64,000 nucleotides of DNA, from contig NMRA01000069.1 in NCBI GenBank assembly GCA_002633005.1, forward strand, positions 570,233 to 634,232. The letters run 5' to 3'. Origin of the DNA: Phoronis australis (lineage: Eukaryota > Phoronida > Phoronidae). The translations under genes were made by a program, and so were the position numbers. This document shows positions 34,887 to 46,319 of the stretch, one piece after another; the first letter of the stretch is position 1; each line of letters opens with the position of its first letter. The notes under the pieces are model-generated. The model made no database searches. It was given only the letters and a program-made list of their open reading frames with translations, and was not told the origin of the DNA.

Positions 34887-37791
34887 GTAAAAGCTGTAGC
34901 GTTATATAAAAAATACAGATTTATGCAAATGTTATCGCGTACCCGTAGCTCAGTCTCCTGTCATGTTTCCAAGACTACAATACAAATCCTTGTTCAGTGA
35001 GTTAATGCTATGGGGACAGATAAAGGTTTAAGTCTTCATAAATCTCTTACAAATTAACCTTTTTAATAGAATCAGTGTGCAGCAACCTCTCTTTTCAAAT
35101 TATTTTTTCCGCAACTATGAGTGTAGAAAAACGAATAAATAAATTAAGTTTCTAATAGTATACGATATTGCTTAGACAATCCCATCAAGCAATGGTTGAT
35201 TTGGTATAATTTATCCTATATATAAGATAGACTACTAACAGAATACAGACAGTGGTGTGTATGTGTGTACGTATGTTGTACGTATGTTGTACGTATGTTG
35301 TACGTAGGTGCCTGTTTATGTGTAGGTGTAGATGTATGTATATGTTCATGTATGTGTATGTAATATACATCTAACTAACTCCTTGATCTTCAAAAGAAAA
35401 CTAATATTACGATACTATGGGAAAAGCTATACATATTTCTTGTTATGAAACTGAGGGAAATACTGTTCTTGTGTAATTAAAAATATTGGTTTTCAGTTTC
35501 TTTAAACTTCCTTCAAAATCTGAATATGTACTTTTAAAACTTGTTTACATGCACTTTTAATATCTACATGTATTTTTAGATAATGTTTTCCTCTTTTGTT
35601 CTGGGGTCAATGCACTGTAAGGATTCTAGAAAATTTCGAGATGAGATCGTAACAGCCAATGATGTGATTAGATAAGATCATGTGGTGTTTATTAGCCAAT
35701 TGTTAAGTAAGTGCATTATAATATTCTTATATTTTTATTATTATAATTACCAAGGGCTGGATTGCAAAAACATAGGCTGAATTGTACTCCACGAAGTTTT
35801 TGCTTGTTCCGTCATGTCTGTAAATACTCATTTACAGACAAGTTACGTGTCTTTGTACCCGAAACCAAACAGAATGTCAAATCACAGTGTGTTCATCATA
35901 AGTGAGGATCCGTGGTGTGCTTTTTAGTAACTGAACGTCACAGTATATAATCAATGCATGCGGAATTACCTCAAAATAATGTCTTTTTTTAAAACCTCGA
36001 TTCCGCATGGGCACTAAAAGATTTATTTGGAAAGTCACGTCAGGTGACTGTACGTGGGTAGAGTTCAGTAGCTGTCTCGCGGGCAGAAAAATATCTAGCC
36101 AAAATCACGTGCTCTCATTTAAAATACACGGCAGTATCTCACGTAAACTCGCGAAGTCTTGCTATCATTTTTACTTGGCCTATCGAGGTCCCAGCGTTAT
36201 TGAACTCCTGATCAGTGTCGTTACTTACGCGTTTAAAAACGTACATACTCAGAGCACGTAAAAAACCATTATGCTCGTTGTTTTGCCTTCGTTAGGTAGT
36301 TAGTTAACGTCATTTTTATGGCCTATCGTGATCTAGAGTAGCTCGAAGCTGTCTAGACCTAAGCTCAGCGCAGACGGAGAGTAACGAGCTCAGTTGGATG
36401 TCTCGAGTGGAGTGAAAGTTAGCAGAGAACACAATAATCACGTAAGGAGTGAAAACACGATTGAATGACCGTCTTGACATAAGTTATGTGTTCGCTGGGA
36501 ATTAGTCACGTCAATTTTTTCAGTTGCGGGACGTAACTGCGCTGTTGTCAAAGAGCGTAATCCAGGCGCCATCAGCGGTGTGTACTATCTAGAGACCAAC
36601 ATCGGCCCTCTACAGGTCTACTGTGATATGGAGGTCGGCGGAGGAGGCTTCACCTTTCTTCGGAAGCAGGATATACGTGTAGCGAATGAGACGAAACTGA
36701 ATATCAGCGAGCTGATGCAAGATAAGATCAAGGTATACGTCGTGTAGAATTAGATCCCAAAGCCAACATCACGAAACTTGTGTATATAACACTTAGAGAA
36801 AAACTAGTAGGTCTTACACAAGGTAATTTGTACGTAATCAGCTGTCGACAATCTTTGCACGGAGACGACACCGGTTTTTTGCCTTCGCTAGAATCAACTA
36901 TGGTTGGTGTCCAAAGGCATTTTCACAGCCATGCTGGACTGATGCACGGACATCAAGTTAGAAATTGATTTCTTTTTACAATTTTTTGTAAAATCACAAT
37001 TGAATAAAATGAGTTCAAAAATATATTATTATTTAGGCAACGGTTATCGTACTTCAGCTATGCATCGGTGACCACGTGACAAGGGAAAAACAAACACGTC
37101 ACAAGGGGAAAAACAAAGAACGAGATGAGCTGCAACATGACGTTGGTCTTTCTAGAATGTTCTGTCCAAGCTCTGGTTATTTAACTTGAATTAATAGCCA
37201 AGAACACTATCTGGACTTCCATCAATCGGAAGGAGAATAAAAATCATTGTGATCAGCGCGGATTTTAATGACACAAATTCGTTCCAGGCTTTACTTCGTT
37301 ACCAACACTCGGATTCAACCCAGTGGTACACGATTCTTGAACAACTATCTCGCTATGCTGACGTTCCTCTGTCCCTGCAGGTGTGTCGTCATGACGAGTA
37401 CGTGGAACCAGTGAACACACACCTAGGACCATACCTTTACCTTGGATTTCTACCCATCAGCATGATGTCAGAGAAAACAATGCAAGGCCTCCGCTCAAAT
37501 GGGCAAGACCTCGAGTTTTCCAACTGTGACAGTAACTTCAGAAGCAGCTTCACATTTTATTTCAACGACAACGGAGCCCGAGAGGTAGCGACCCCTATGA
37601 AGTTTCACTTGACATCCAGTTGGTTGGCCTCGGCGCGCCCTGTAGAGGTCCAGACTACTAAGATCCCAGACGATTTTCTGTACTTTGCAGAGATGGCGTT
37701 TGGCGGATGCGGCACTTACTGGACTACAGGGGAGTCCTCGACAAGGTTTTACGGATTTCGTATTGACGGTATAGCAATGGGGTTTCACTAA
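34629..37791 (+). CDS. Secreted PAN/fibrinogen-like protein, gene A (5' exon not found)
   Basis: Three exons join in frame: 34629-34886 (phase 1 to 1), 36524-36732, 37288-37791 with stop TAA. Exon one encodes a PAN/Apple-like segment with cysteines in CASICTSLNAAC and TCVVISW. Exon two encodes the start of a fibrinogen-like domain (NCAVVKERNPGAISGVYY, VYCDMEVGGGGFTFL). The last exon encodes a conserved 167-residue block with CRHDEY, SNGQD, NCDSN and FGGCGTYW, which I cannot assign to a named domain. No hydrophobic leader is seen directly before 34629, so the signal peptide should be on an upstream exon. By analogy with fibrinogen-related lectins it may bind carbohydrate or act in immunity; this is inference only. 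Confidence 0.75.
35266..35310. repeat. 11-bp tandem repeat TGTACGTATGT
   Basis: About four head-to-tail units in gene A intron 1, inside a longer stretch of GTAT-rich simple sequence. Confidence 0.85.
36063..36205. mobile_element. CGTTCAGTA-type MITE, copy 2, in gene A intron 1
   Basis: GTTCAGTAGCT at the left and AGCGTTATTGAAC at the right are inverted. The interior CACGTGCTCTCATTT and TATCTCACG blocks match the reverse complement of 30904-31022. Confidence 0.6.
36524..36732 (+). CDS. Gene A fibrinogen-like N-terminal exon
   Basis: Acceptor TTTTTTCAG, donor GTATAC. The GVYY, VYCDM and GGGGF motifs are the hallmark opening of fibrinogen-related domains. It is nearly identical in layout to 41612-41814. 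Confidence 0.82.
37288..37791 (+). CDS. Gene A terminal exon, unnamed C-terminal domain
   Basis: A 504-bp phase-0 exon starting ALLRYQHSDS after acceptor GTTCCAG and ending GIAMGFH then TAA. It is closely similar to 45816-46319 throughout. The canonical fibrinogen calcium and ligand-site residues of the C-terminal half are not recognisable. Confidence 0.82.
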   Translation, partial: ALLRYQHSDSTQWYTILEQLSRYADVPLSLQVCRHDEYVEPVNTHLGPYLYLGFLPISMMSEKTMQGLRSNGQDLEFSNCDSNFRSSFTFYFNDNGAREVATPMKFHLTSSWLASARPVEVQTTKIPDDFLYFAEMAFGGCGTYWTTGESSTRFYGFRIDGIAMGFH

Positions 37792-39371
37792 TTGTGGAGT
37801 CACTTTCGATGTGGCAAATATACCCCTGTTGACAGTCATGTCTAAGTGGTATCGCCTGCCATCGCTTTGTGATCAGGCCATTTGCACTTGAATAGATTCC
37901 AGTCCCAGTTTTAACCTCTAAGTAGACTGCGTGATATCACTTGGCGACTACTTTCTGTTCTTATTCAACCCGTACTATTGCTTATTCAATGCGTACTTTT
38001 AATCAATTCATTTCGTCCAGTGATGCCCGAGCTCTCAAATCTCAAAGTGGCGGAAGACTTTCTAAATGTGCATGCGTGCAAGGCTATGCAGTTTCGAAGA
38101 TTGTTCAAGTGGGAGCATAAATTATGGCGTCGTTAACTATATACGGACTGTAAACGTGTCGATTGGATCTAACGAATGTCTACTTCAAAGCGTTGAATGA
38201 GCAATGCTATGCGTTGATTTTGCAACAGTGCGCGTGAGAAGCAGAAAGATAATCGTTGAAGAACCCGTTGACAATTCATGTGATTACAACTCTTACTACA
38301 CCGTGTGGAACAGGTCGCAAAATGGCTTCTCAACTGGCGAAACATGCGGATGCGAAGACTTAGACAGATAGTCAATAATTGTACAGAAGAAAGAAAATAT
38401 TTGCAATACAACGCTTCTTCATTAATGATCTGTTAGCACATTAATTATTTCGGAAACTGAGGCTAGAGAGAAAATGAGAAACCGTTTGGCAAATATTTGT
38501 ATAACGAGCAAAACGTGACATTATGAACAATAAAAGTTATTTAAACACGGCGTCCAGTTTATGACATCATTAATGTTTAGATATTGATAGAAAACACTTA
38601 CCTTGTAAGAGTTGTGTTGGAGCGATTGACTTTCTAATAAATGTTATCGACGTCATTGCTGGGGGGCCTAACTGTTTCCGCTAATGGATATTGATTGGCA
38701 TACAATTTGCGTAATTCTTGGTGAGAAAATTATAGGAAAATAGATAGCAGTTTTAATTTAAAAAGTGTTTTTGAAAAAAATCCCAACAGTGACGTAGCTA
38801 GACGTAGTAGTAGGGGCCATGTTAATGACTGAAAAATTCAATAGCGTCTTCACTGATGGAGAGATTTTAATTGTAAGAGTGGCTAATGCTCAAGTTCTCT
38901 TGGGCCTCTCCGTGACCTCAGAGCTCAGGGATATATTTGCTGGAATACTAGGAAAAGAATAGTAGATGACTATTGATTTTCGGTGATCATCAACATTTCG
39001 TTCTAAACAAGTATTTTTTATTGCCTTGCCAACGTTGTTACATTTCATTTGAAAATAGATCCGCAGATGTATCTCCAAAGTAATGACCCTTACAAAGATG
39101 TGATATCTTAGTTAGCAACTTGCCTAATGCGGCTGAGGAGACCCGTCAAGTTTGCTAAATCGCCCTCCCCTCCTTGCCGCTTTTGAAATGTGAAATTGCA
39201 TTTGAAGATAAACGTTTATCGATTAGATAAGTTCACCACAAACGTCATAGCTTCCGTCCTTAATTTGTCAATTCCGGAAAAATGACGGGCGTCATTGGAA
39301 ATATTTTGATCCATTCCGTATTAAAATAGTGATACCGGCATCAAGCAAAGCAAGACACAAGACAGGCAAGC
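37792..39371. other. Spacer between genes A and B
   Basis: No open frame of interest. AATAAA at 38529-38534 could end the gene A transcript. From about 38288 onward the sequence is duplicated at 49433 and beyond, so the probable upstream region of gene B is part of a segmental duplication. Confidence 0.6.
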
Positions 39372-39675
39372 ATGAACATGCTTTTTGCGCTATTGCATAG
39401 TCTAGCTTGCACGGGGATAGCAGCGAGGGAAACGTGGTTAAGTATACGTCACGGCTATCGGTCGTTCGCAGCTGTGCCGCTTTTTTCTTACGCCAGAGTG
39501 ACAACTTTCGCAAGATGCGCGATGTTGTGTTCACTGTCAGTCGAATGCAGTGGCGCTGACTACAGAGCCGACAACAGCACGTGCGTCGGCATTTCCTGGA
39601 ATGGTGGAACGCCTCTGCTGGAACCATCAACGGATAATTGGGTGTCCATTATCGACAAAGGAAATAATTTACAAG
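39372..39675 (+). CDS. Gene B exon 1: signal peptide and PAN/Apple-like domain
   Basis: ATG to donor ACAAG|GTATTT. The exon leaves in phase 1, as in gene A. It is about 90% identical at the protein level to the orphan exon at 50577-50880. Confidence 0.8.
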
Positions 39676-42600
39676 GTATTTGTACACATTAAAAGAACCT
39701 CAAACCATGTATTCGTTTCACCTAAAACTCGTGAACTTTTTCAGTAAGCTGATGTATGCTATAGAAACTGGAGACGGAGAAACTAATACGGATAAAAAGA
39801 AAGTTTTATGTGACNGGCTGAAGGTAAACTATTCTAAGACAAAAGTAGTGTGGATTGGAAGTAGAAAATTCTCTCAAGAAGTGTTTCACCACATGTGTTG
39901 AAAACTAAAATGGGGTGATTTTAAGCTACTGGGTACTAATTTCAATGTGAATTTGGAAGCTATGTCCAAAGTTAACTTCGATGTAAAAATAATGGAAATG
40001 AAGTATCTCATTAACATATGGTCTCGTAGAATGCTTACTATCTTTGCAAAGGTCATAGTTTTAAAAACAAATGTGCTCCAAAAATTATACATCTGCTAGC
40101 GTTGCTTTCTAGTCCCAATGTTACTATTTTTTGCGATATTGAAACTTTGCCCTTTAAATTCATTAGGGACGGTTAATCCGACAAAATAAAAAGAGGAGTA
40201 CTCATTAAATCCATAGAAGAGGGTGGAGGGAAGATGACTGATGTCAGAAAATTTAACATGTCTTTAAAAATCACATGGATTAGAAGATTCTTTTTAACAA
40301 AATCTCCATGGACGTATTTGTTGCAAAAAGAAATGATCGGGCTTCCTGGGGATGGAATGCTAAGCTATGGATACTATAGGTGAACTAGATTAGATAACTG
40401 TAACTCTTTTTAGAAAGAATGCTTCCAGTATTGGAGCTTATTAGTTCACAAACAAACTATTTCAGGACACGAGGATGCGGCGTCAATCAATGTGTGGGCC
40501 AACAGTACTATTACAGCCCTTGTATTTATGAGTCATTCGTTAAAAAGGTGTAATATTTGTGAACGATTTTTAGATTGGAATGGCAACTTTTACCCCTTTG
40601 AAAGTTTCCAGACGATTCTTCAAATTAATGTCAGCTTTTGTCAAATATTATTTGATTGTTACTGCCATGAAAAAAGATTTGAATACGTTTTCCAAAAATT
40701 TAGATCTAAACATGGTATATGGACCACTTTTACACTTTTTCCTAAAAAATATAATTTTGACGAAAATAATAATATTCTGTGCGAAATGACATAACACCAT
40801 CGGCAGAAAAGAAATTCGAAGTATTGAGTATTAATCTGATTTTCGCTATCAGAGAAGATGTGGAATTTCTATAACAAACTTCCACGTGAATGTACAAATG
40901 TCACAAAATTACTTTTCTTTCAGTTCCGCTTGCTGCATAGAATTCTACCTACTAATTATTTATAAATAAGATTAAATATGTGGACTTTTTATAAGTACTT
41001 TCCCAAGATTTCGTAACATTTATTCTTCGAATGCGAGTATGTTAACTTTTTCTGTCACGGGCTACGTCTCTGCAATGCAAGTAAATTTTGAAATGGACAA
41101 AAACACCATTATATTTGGTCTTTAAAATGAACATAACAGAATTTTGAACTGGTTCCTTTTACAAACTAAAATTTTCGTTTTTAAAACGAAATTTGCTAAC
41201 GTTAAACTTAATTTAATATGACTTAAATCTTATTGAGAGTGTGCTTTAAAGTAGAAGTCAGTGCTTCTTTAAACACACAGAAATTTAATGATACAAACAA
41301 ATGGGAGGATTGGAAATGTGTTCTTGATTTTCTCTTTTTCTTTTTTTCTGCACAGTTCTGTACGTTGCTGTGTTGTGTCGTATATATTTGTATAATTTTG
41401 TACTGATACTGCACCCTTACTCACAAGGTGGCGCGAGAGGAGTGCACTTTACAAATACCCTTTCCTTAAATTGTCCCCAAGAGTTAAGGTGGCTGACTTT
41501 TTAGGCCACCTGTAAGTTACATGTATGAGTTTAGCTAACTTTCATTCAAGGCAGTCAACTGAGCTTGTGGTTATTTATATGCTCCGAGAATTAATCAAGT
41601 TAAATTTACAGTTGTGGGACGGAACTGCGTAGTCGTCAAACAACGTAATCCAGGCGCCACCAGCGGTGTCTACTACATAAAGACCAACATAGGCCCACTA
41701 CAGGTCTACTGTGACATGGAGGTCGGCGGAGGTGGCTTCACCTTCCTTCGGAAACGGGATATAACGTGTGGGACGAGACTTAACATAAGTGAGCTCAGGC
41801 AGAATAACAGTAAGGTAAACTCACGGTACCATTGAAGGATGACGACGATGTCAAAAGTAATGAGAATTATCGTAGTGATACTTATAATAGTATTTATACC
41901 ACAATATAAGCGTCGCCCGTGTAATAACCCATTCAGTTATCTCATTTTGGTGGGAAACCGTGGGCGGTTTGGAACCCGTGCCTCAAGAGTTTCGAGTCGC
42001 CGACTTTAGCACTACACCCATAGACATCATAGGATATCTATGACTACACCACTCAGCGGCTGACGTGAAAATAGAATACTTAAAGGAGAATGCCACCCGA
42101 TTTAATTAGTCTTTTTTGCCGTCTTAATCGGTCTATATCCACATAGCCTCGCATACGATCGACCTTACCTTGCCAAGAGGTGTCGCGTTAACCTGTGAGG
42201 AAGGTGAGAAACGACGCTAGCGACGTCAGTGGTTCATATGCAGAGTGAATGCCGCTATGTTGCGGTGCATCGTTCCCGCTTGTCCGAACAAAACAGCTGC
42301 GAGAAAAGCGGGTATATCGTTTTTTTATTCCTCGAGAGTCCGAAATGCTTAAGAAGTGGCTCGTGGTAGTGAAGAATGAAATGTACGCTGTAAATAGCAA
42401 GTATGAGGCCGTGAAACACCTCCGTGTCTGTGGCCTGCCGACGTCGACAGTGCCTGACAATCGGAATGCCGGCTTACCAAATAACTCCATACGTTCCGTT
42501 GTCTGAGCTTGTTCACGACGCCTCTCTAGTATTTCTTCGTCACTGTATTCCTGTTCGAATTGATAGCCTTTAAAACTTAACGATCCACCTGCAAAGTCGG

Positions 42601-45600
42601 GACTGATGAGCTCTAGCTCGTCCTAAATCGGGATTGCGAGTTGCCATGTTGGCGTTTATTACTGAGCGTTCTGTTTCAAAATGAATTATTCTCACCCTAA
42701 CCAATACTTATATAAAACTTAAACAAAGTTTGTCTTATTAGATGCAATTTGTAATGCCTGTGAAGTGTTCGTGAGTGCAAATGATTTGAGAAGCCAACAA
42801 TGAATAAATCACTGCGTTACCGGCTTTAGGTGCAATAAAACTAATTGACGGGACACCGAGGCCGTATGAGCTCATGCTAATTTAGTGTTTGCTGGCAGAA
42901 ACTGTTGTCAAACAACTCGATCTCCATCCCACGGCCAGGTGTTAGGGTAATCTTTATTTACATTGACATTACTCAAATAATGATTGTCAATGTATAACTT
43001 CTGCCCTGACGGCCGGGTGCTGAATTCGCGGCCCCCAACGAGTAAGTAGATTTGCAGTTTCGTGCCCTGGCTAATTCACCAACATAATCATTACTTTGGC
43101 TCACTACTATAGTATTTTCGTGACTGGAAGTTTACTTTCCACTGAACTTTGGCTGGTTTATGTTCGTGATGTCTGATCAGTTTAGCCACTGGCCCGGGAT
43201 AACGAGTCAATCCGGCTGGACGCGACGGGCCTGATCGGGCTCCGAGCCACTGGCCAGGATAACAAGCGTTTTGTGTTTAGAACTAAAAAAATCACAAGTC
43301 TAAACAACATAGATCTAGGTTCTTCTGTCTGTTTCTCACGGAAAATACTTCGAAATTATCTCCGAACAGGCCCCAAACTTCTGCTACGGACCTTATTGGC
43401 CTGCCGAACTTTGTAGGCTACGGTGTGTCCAAATACCAATAAATCCGTAAGAGCGAAATAAAACAACACGTTTTTATAAGAACTCGATTTATTTTTAAGG
43501 GTTTTACATCGAAGTTTGATGATTTATTGGTGTCAAACGACCGCTCACCGAAATAATGTACACCCACGAAATTCGGACACTAGCGGAAACCCAAATTTGG
43601 AGGTCCGCCAAATTCGGACACCATAGAAATGATGTTTCGCGAGATTCGTCCAAGAATGAATTTTTTCTATTGGAATTAATTTTCAGTGGCCGAAAATCAC
43701 GCGACTTTACCGTACTTCAAGCGAAAAGCTGACACCAGTAACCCATGTTGTGAACTGCTGAACAGACTGCGTGTGAAACCGATGACGTCATTGGATAATT
43801 TCAACACCTCCGTCTGCCGTCAGGTGTCAGGTAACGCAACCGTACGTGTCCTTATGGAGTAGAACTACTCGATCTAAATTGAAACAAATTAAGTTGTTTT
43901 TTGGGTGGCATGCTCCTTTAAATGAGCACGCGAAACAATCGCATGTTCAGTAAAGGGCATTGTACCGACATTTATACGCTATGAAAAATAAGACGCATAA
44001 TTTCCATAAAAACGATATTTTAATTCAGTTTTCGCTCGTGTTCTCTCATTTGTAAATCACCGATCTCCAATTTGAATGCGGGTATCGTGTCGTCGGGATC
44101 CTTTGACTTGAGCATTATACTCAGTTACTAGTGGTAATCTACTTTAGCAGACGATATTTTCCCGGTCGAAGCTTAGCGTGATGAAATGTGTAGTAAGCTA
44201 TAATAGTCGATAAACCTTAATTAATGGATTCACTTTATTTCTATTTTGTTTAAATTTTCAATTGGTTTGAGTAATGACAAATATAGCTCGGCTTTTCTTA
44301 AAAGGTCACGACCAGACCCCGGGCCTATGACATAGAAAGTAGTTACAAAGCCGAGGCGAGTCGAAAAAGTTAGATCGATTCATTGCAATGTTTCTCGTTC
44401 AGTATGTGTTATAAATTGATTATTACATGTTCTCAATCGTTATCCTCCTTATCTAGAGCCCTCGTGGATTTTGTAGAATTATCATCCTCGGGGCTAACGC
44501 CCCTCGGGCGATAATTCTCCAAAATCCACTCGGGCTCTAGATAACGGGGGATAACGACTTCGCCATGTAACAATCTATATTGATAATAGTATTGACGATG
44601 GTAATAATCCCACAATGATTATGATGATGATAATGATGATAACGACGATGATGACGACGATAGTCATGATTACCGTTCTAGTATTGATCACTTTCCTCGT
44701 TATCATCGTACAATTACTATAACTATGATAATAACTATGTAATGGTGGTGGTAATTGAGATCATTCGAAACCCTTAAGGTAATTTCGTTGCCTCAAATTA
44801 TTCCCAGGATGTTTCATATTTGTGCATGTACGAACTTCAATACTAAGGGCAGAGATCACATTTCGACTGACTGATTTTGACGCCATCAAGGGTCTGAGTA
44901 AAAAACTTGTCTCAATTAAGGCATAACTTACAGAAAGCTCACAGAGGAAAAAATTCAATGAAGCCATAACTTTTTGCCTTCTTGCGTATACCGAAAAAAT
45001 GAGATGCCAAAAAATGACTAAAAATGCGATTTTGGCTTTTTTGTACCTAATTTCACAAATTCACGACTGCTTCGATTCAAGAGAGGGGAGAAAAACCCAA
45101 ATGCTCTTGCACCCTAGATTCCAATAATTTAGGTTAGATTAAAATATGTCATTACGACCCAGGTTTTGTCAATTTCGCTTGTCTGAAGGGTATGTCATTG
45201 TATTGGTGCTAAAAATTCTCAACTGCACGAGGATGTGCTCTGAAAATGACGGAACTTGCTTATGTGGGTAGATAAGAACAGAGGCCAAATTTCTGGACTC
45301 AAAACAACTTCAAGGGACTACTGCACCATTCTTGACAACCACTTCGATTTAATCTACAAGACTGCGTCATCTCTGACCCACTTCATTTTTGAAGTACTCG
45401 CAAAAACCCGAAACCTGGCCTTACACCTAACTGCAAAGTTATTTCTTTAGCTGAGCAGACTTCATAAGTCGTACTGGTACACGATGTCATTCTCAGTCCT
45501 CAATCTGCCGCCTAGAGCACTATGTAAACTCAAACTCTTGTTTAAATCTGTTAGCACAGGGGTGTCCCGACGCATTCGACAGAATTCACCATTGCTAGAT

Positions 45601-46319
45601 TTGCATGAATTGCTATTAGGATGGAACTTTGCACATGCGCACTGAGATATGAAACAGCGAATTTGAGGCTACAAAATACCCGAAGAGATCGAAAGTGTTA
45701 AAAATACAATACCAACGAATCTAATGAGGTAACGATCATGGATGATTCAGTGGTCGTGCTACTATGTGATAACACCGAGGACGAAAACTTTTGACTGCTG
45801 TGCCTCGTTTTGTAGGTCCTTCTTCGTTACCAAGATTCAAACTCATTCCAGAGGTATACCATTCTTGAACAACTATCTCGCTATGCTGGCGTTCCCCTGT
45901 CCCTACAAGTATGTCGTCATGACGAATACACGACACCAACGAACGCTCACCTTGGACCATACCTTTACCTGGGATTTCTACCCATCAGTATGATGTCAGT
46001 GAACACGATACAAGGTTTCCGCTCGAATGGACAAGACCACAAGTTTTCCAACTGTGACAGCAACTTCGGTAGCAGATTCACGTTTTATTCGAACGTGACG
46101 ACAGGAGGAAGGGAGAAATCGACCAATATGAGATACAACTTAACATCGAAATGGTTGGCATCGGGGCGCCCTCTACAGGTCGTGACCAAAATTCCAGACG
46201 ACTTTGTATACTTTGCGGAGATGCAGTTTGGTGGATGCGGCACTTACTGGACCACGGGGAACACCTCGGCAGATTTCTACGGAATTCGGATTGACGGAAT
46301 TGCAATGGGGTTCTTCTGA
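39372..46319 (+). CDS. Secreted PAN/fibrinogen-like protein, gene B (complete, 3 exons)
   Basis: Exons 39372-39675, 41612-41814 and 45816-46319 join to 336 codons plus TGA. The ATG at 39372 opens a hydrophobic signal peptide (MNMLFALLHSLACTGIAA), so the product should be secreted. Residues about 20-100 are PAN/Apple-like with four cysteines (CAMLC, ECSGADY, TCVGISW). Residues about 102-168 are the start of a fibrinogen-like domain (NCVVVKQRNPGATSGVYY, VYCDMEVGGGGFTFL). The last 167 residues form the same unnamed block as in gene A (CRHDEY, SNGQD, NCDSN, FGGCGTYW). Intron 1 contains an L1-like LINE relic; intron 2 is 4.0 kb and holds MITEs. Splice phases match gene A. The ligand is unknown. 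Confidence 0.78.
39745..41410 (+). mobile_element. L1-like LINE ORF2 relic in gene B intron 1
   Basis: Broken frames give the C-terminal part of a LINE-1-type ORF2: KINYSKTKVVWIGS-like, FNMSLKITWIRRF, then ILNWFLLQTK and FKTKFANVKLNL. Stops and frameshifts are frequent. Compared with the copy at 50940, about 0.9 kb encoding the reverse-transcriptase core is missing exactly where an N occurs (39815). Confidence 0.75.
39815..39815. other. Ambiguous base N at a deletion junction
   Basis: The N separates GTTTTATGTGAC from GGCTGAAGGTAAAC. In the paralogous segment these flanks are separated by about 0.9 kb of LINE, so the N may mark an assembly join. Confidence 0.7.
41612..41814 (+). CDS. Gene B exon 2: fibrinogen-like N-terminal segment
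   Basis: Acceptor AATTTACAG, donor GTAAAC. It carries the same GVYY, VYCDM and GGGGFTFL motifs as gene A exon two. It has an additional TCGTRL cysteine where gene A reads VANETKL. Confidence 0.82.
42905..43020. repeat. Imperfect palindrome, possible MITE
   Basis: TACATTGACA pairs exactly with TGTCAATGTA around a short centre. Outside these, CGGCCAGGTGTTAGGG and CCCTGACGGCCGGG are roughly inverted. Confidence 0.45.
44423..44573. mobile_element. Palindromic MITE with TTACATG ends
   Basis: TTACATG at the left and CATGTAA at the right bound a hairpin. TCGTTATCC, ATCTAGAGCCC, GTGGATTTTG and GAATTAT on the left are inverted on the right, around a GC-rich centre (CTCGGGGCTAACGCCCCTCGG). There is almost no non-paired interior. 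Confidence 0.75.
45816..46319 (+). CDS. Gene B exon 3: unnamed C-terminal domain
   Basis: Acceptor CTCGTTTTGTAG, phase 0, ending GIAMGFF then TGA. It runs 504 bp, the same length as the gene A terminal exon, with conservation along the whole length. Part of it (45816-45989) precedes the first in-frame ATG and is recovered only by splice analysis. Confidence 0.82.
   Translation, partial: VLLRYQDSNSFQRYTILEQLSRYAGVPLSLQVCRHDEYTTPTNAHLGPYLYLGFLPISMMSVNTIQGFRSNGQDHKFSNCDSNFGSRFTFYSNVTTGGREKSTNMRYNLTSKWLASGRPLQVVTKIPDDFVYFAEMQFGGCGTYWTTGNTSADFYGIRIDGIAMGFF

Larger units (their letters stand above)
41815..45815 (+). other. Gene B intron 2
   Basis: A 4.0-kb intron with no convincing internal exon. 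It contains palindromic sequence at 42905-43020, the compact palindromic MITE at 44423-44573 and GAT/GAC-rich simple sequence at about 44590-44750. The open frames at 42188-42506 on both strands show no domain. Confidence 0.6.
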
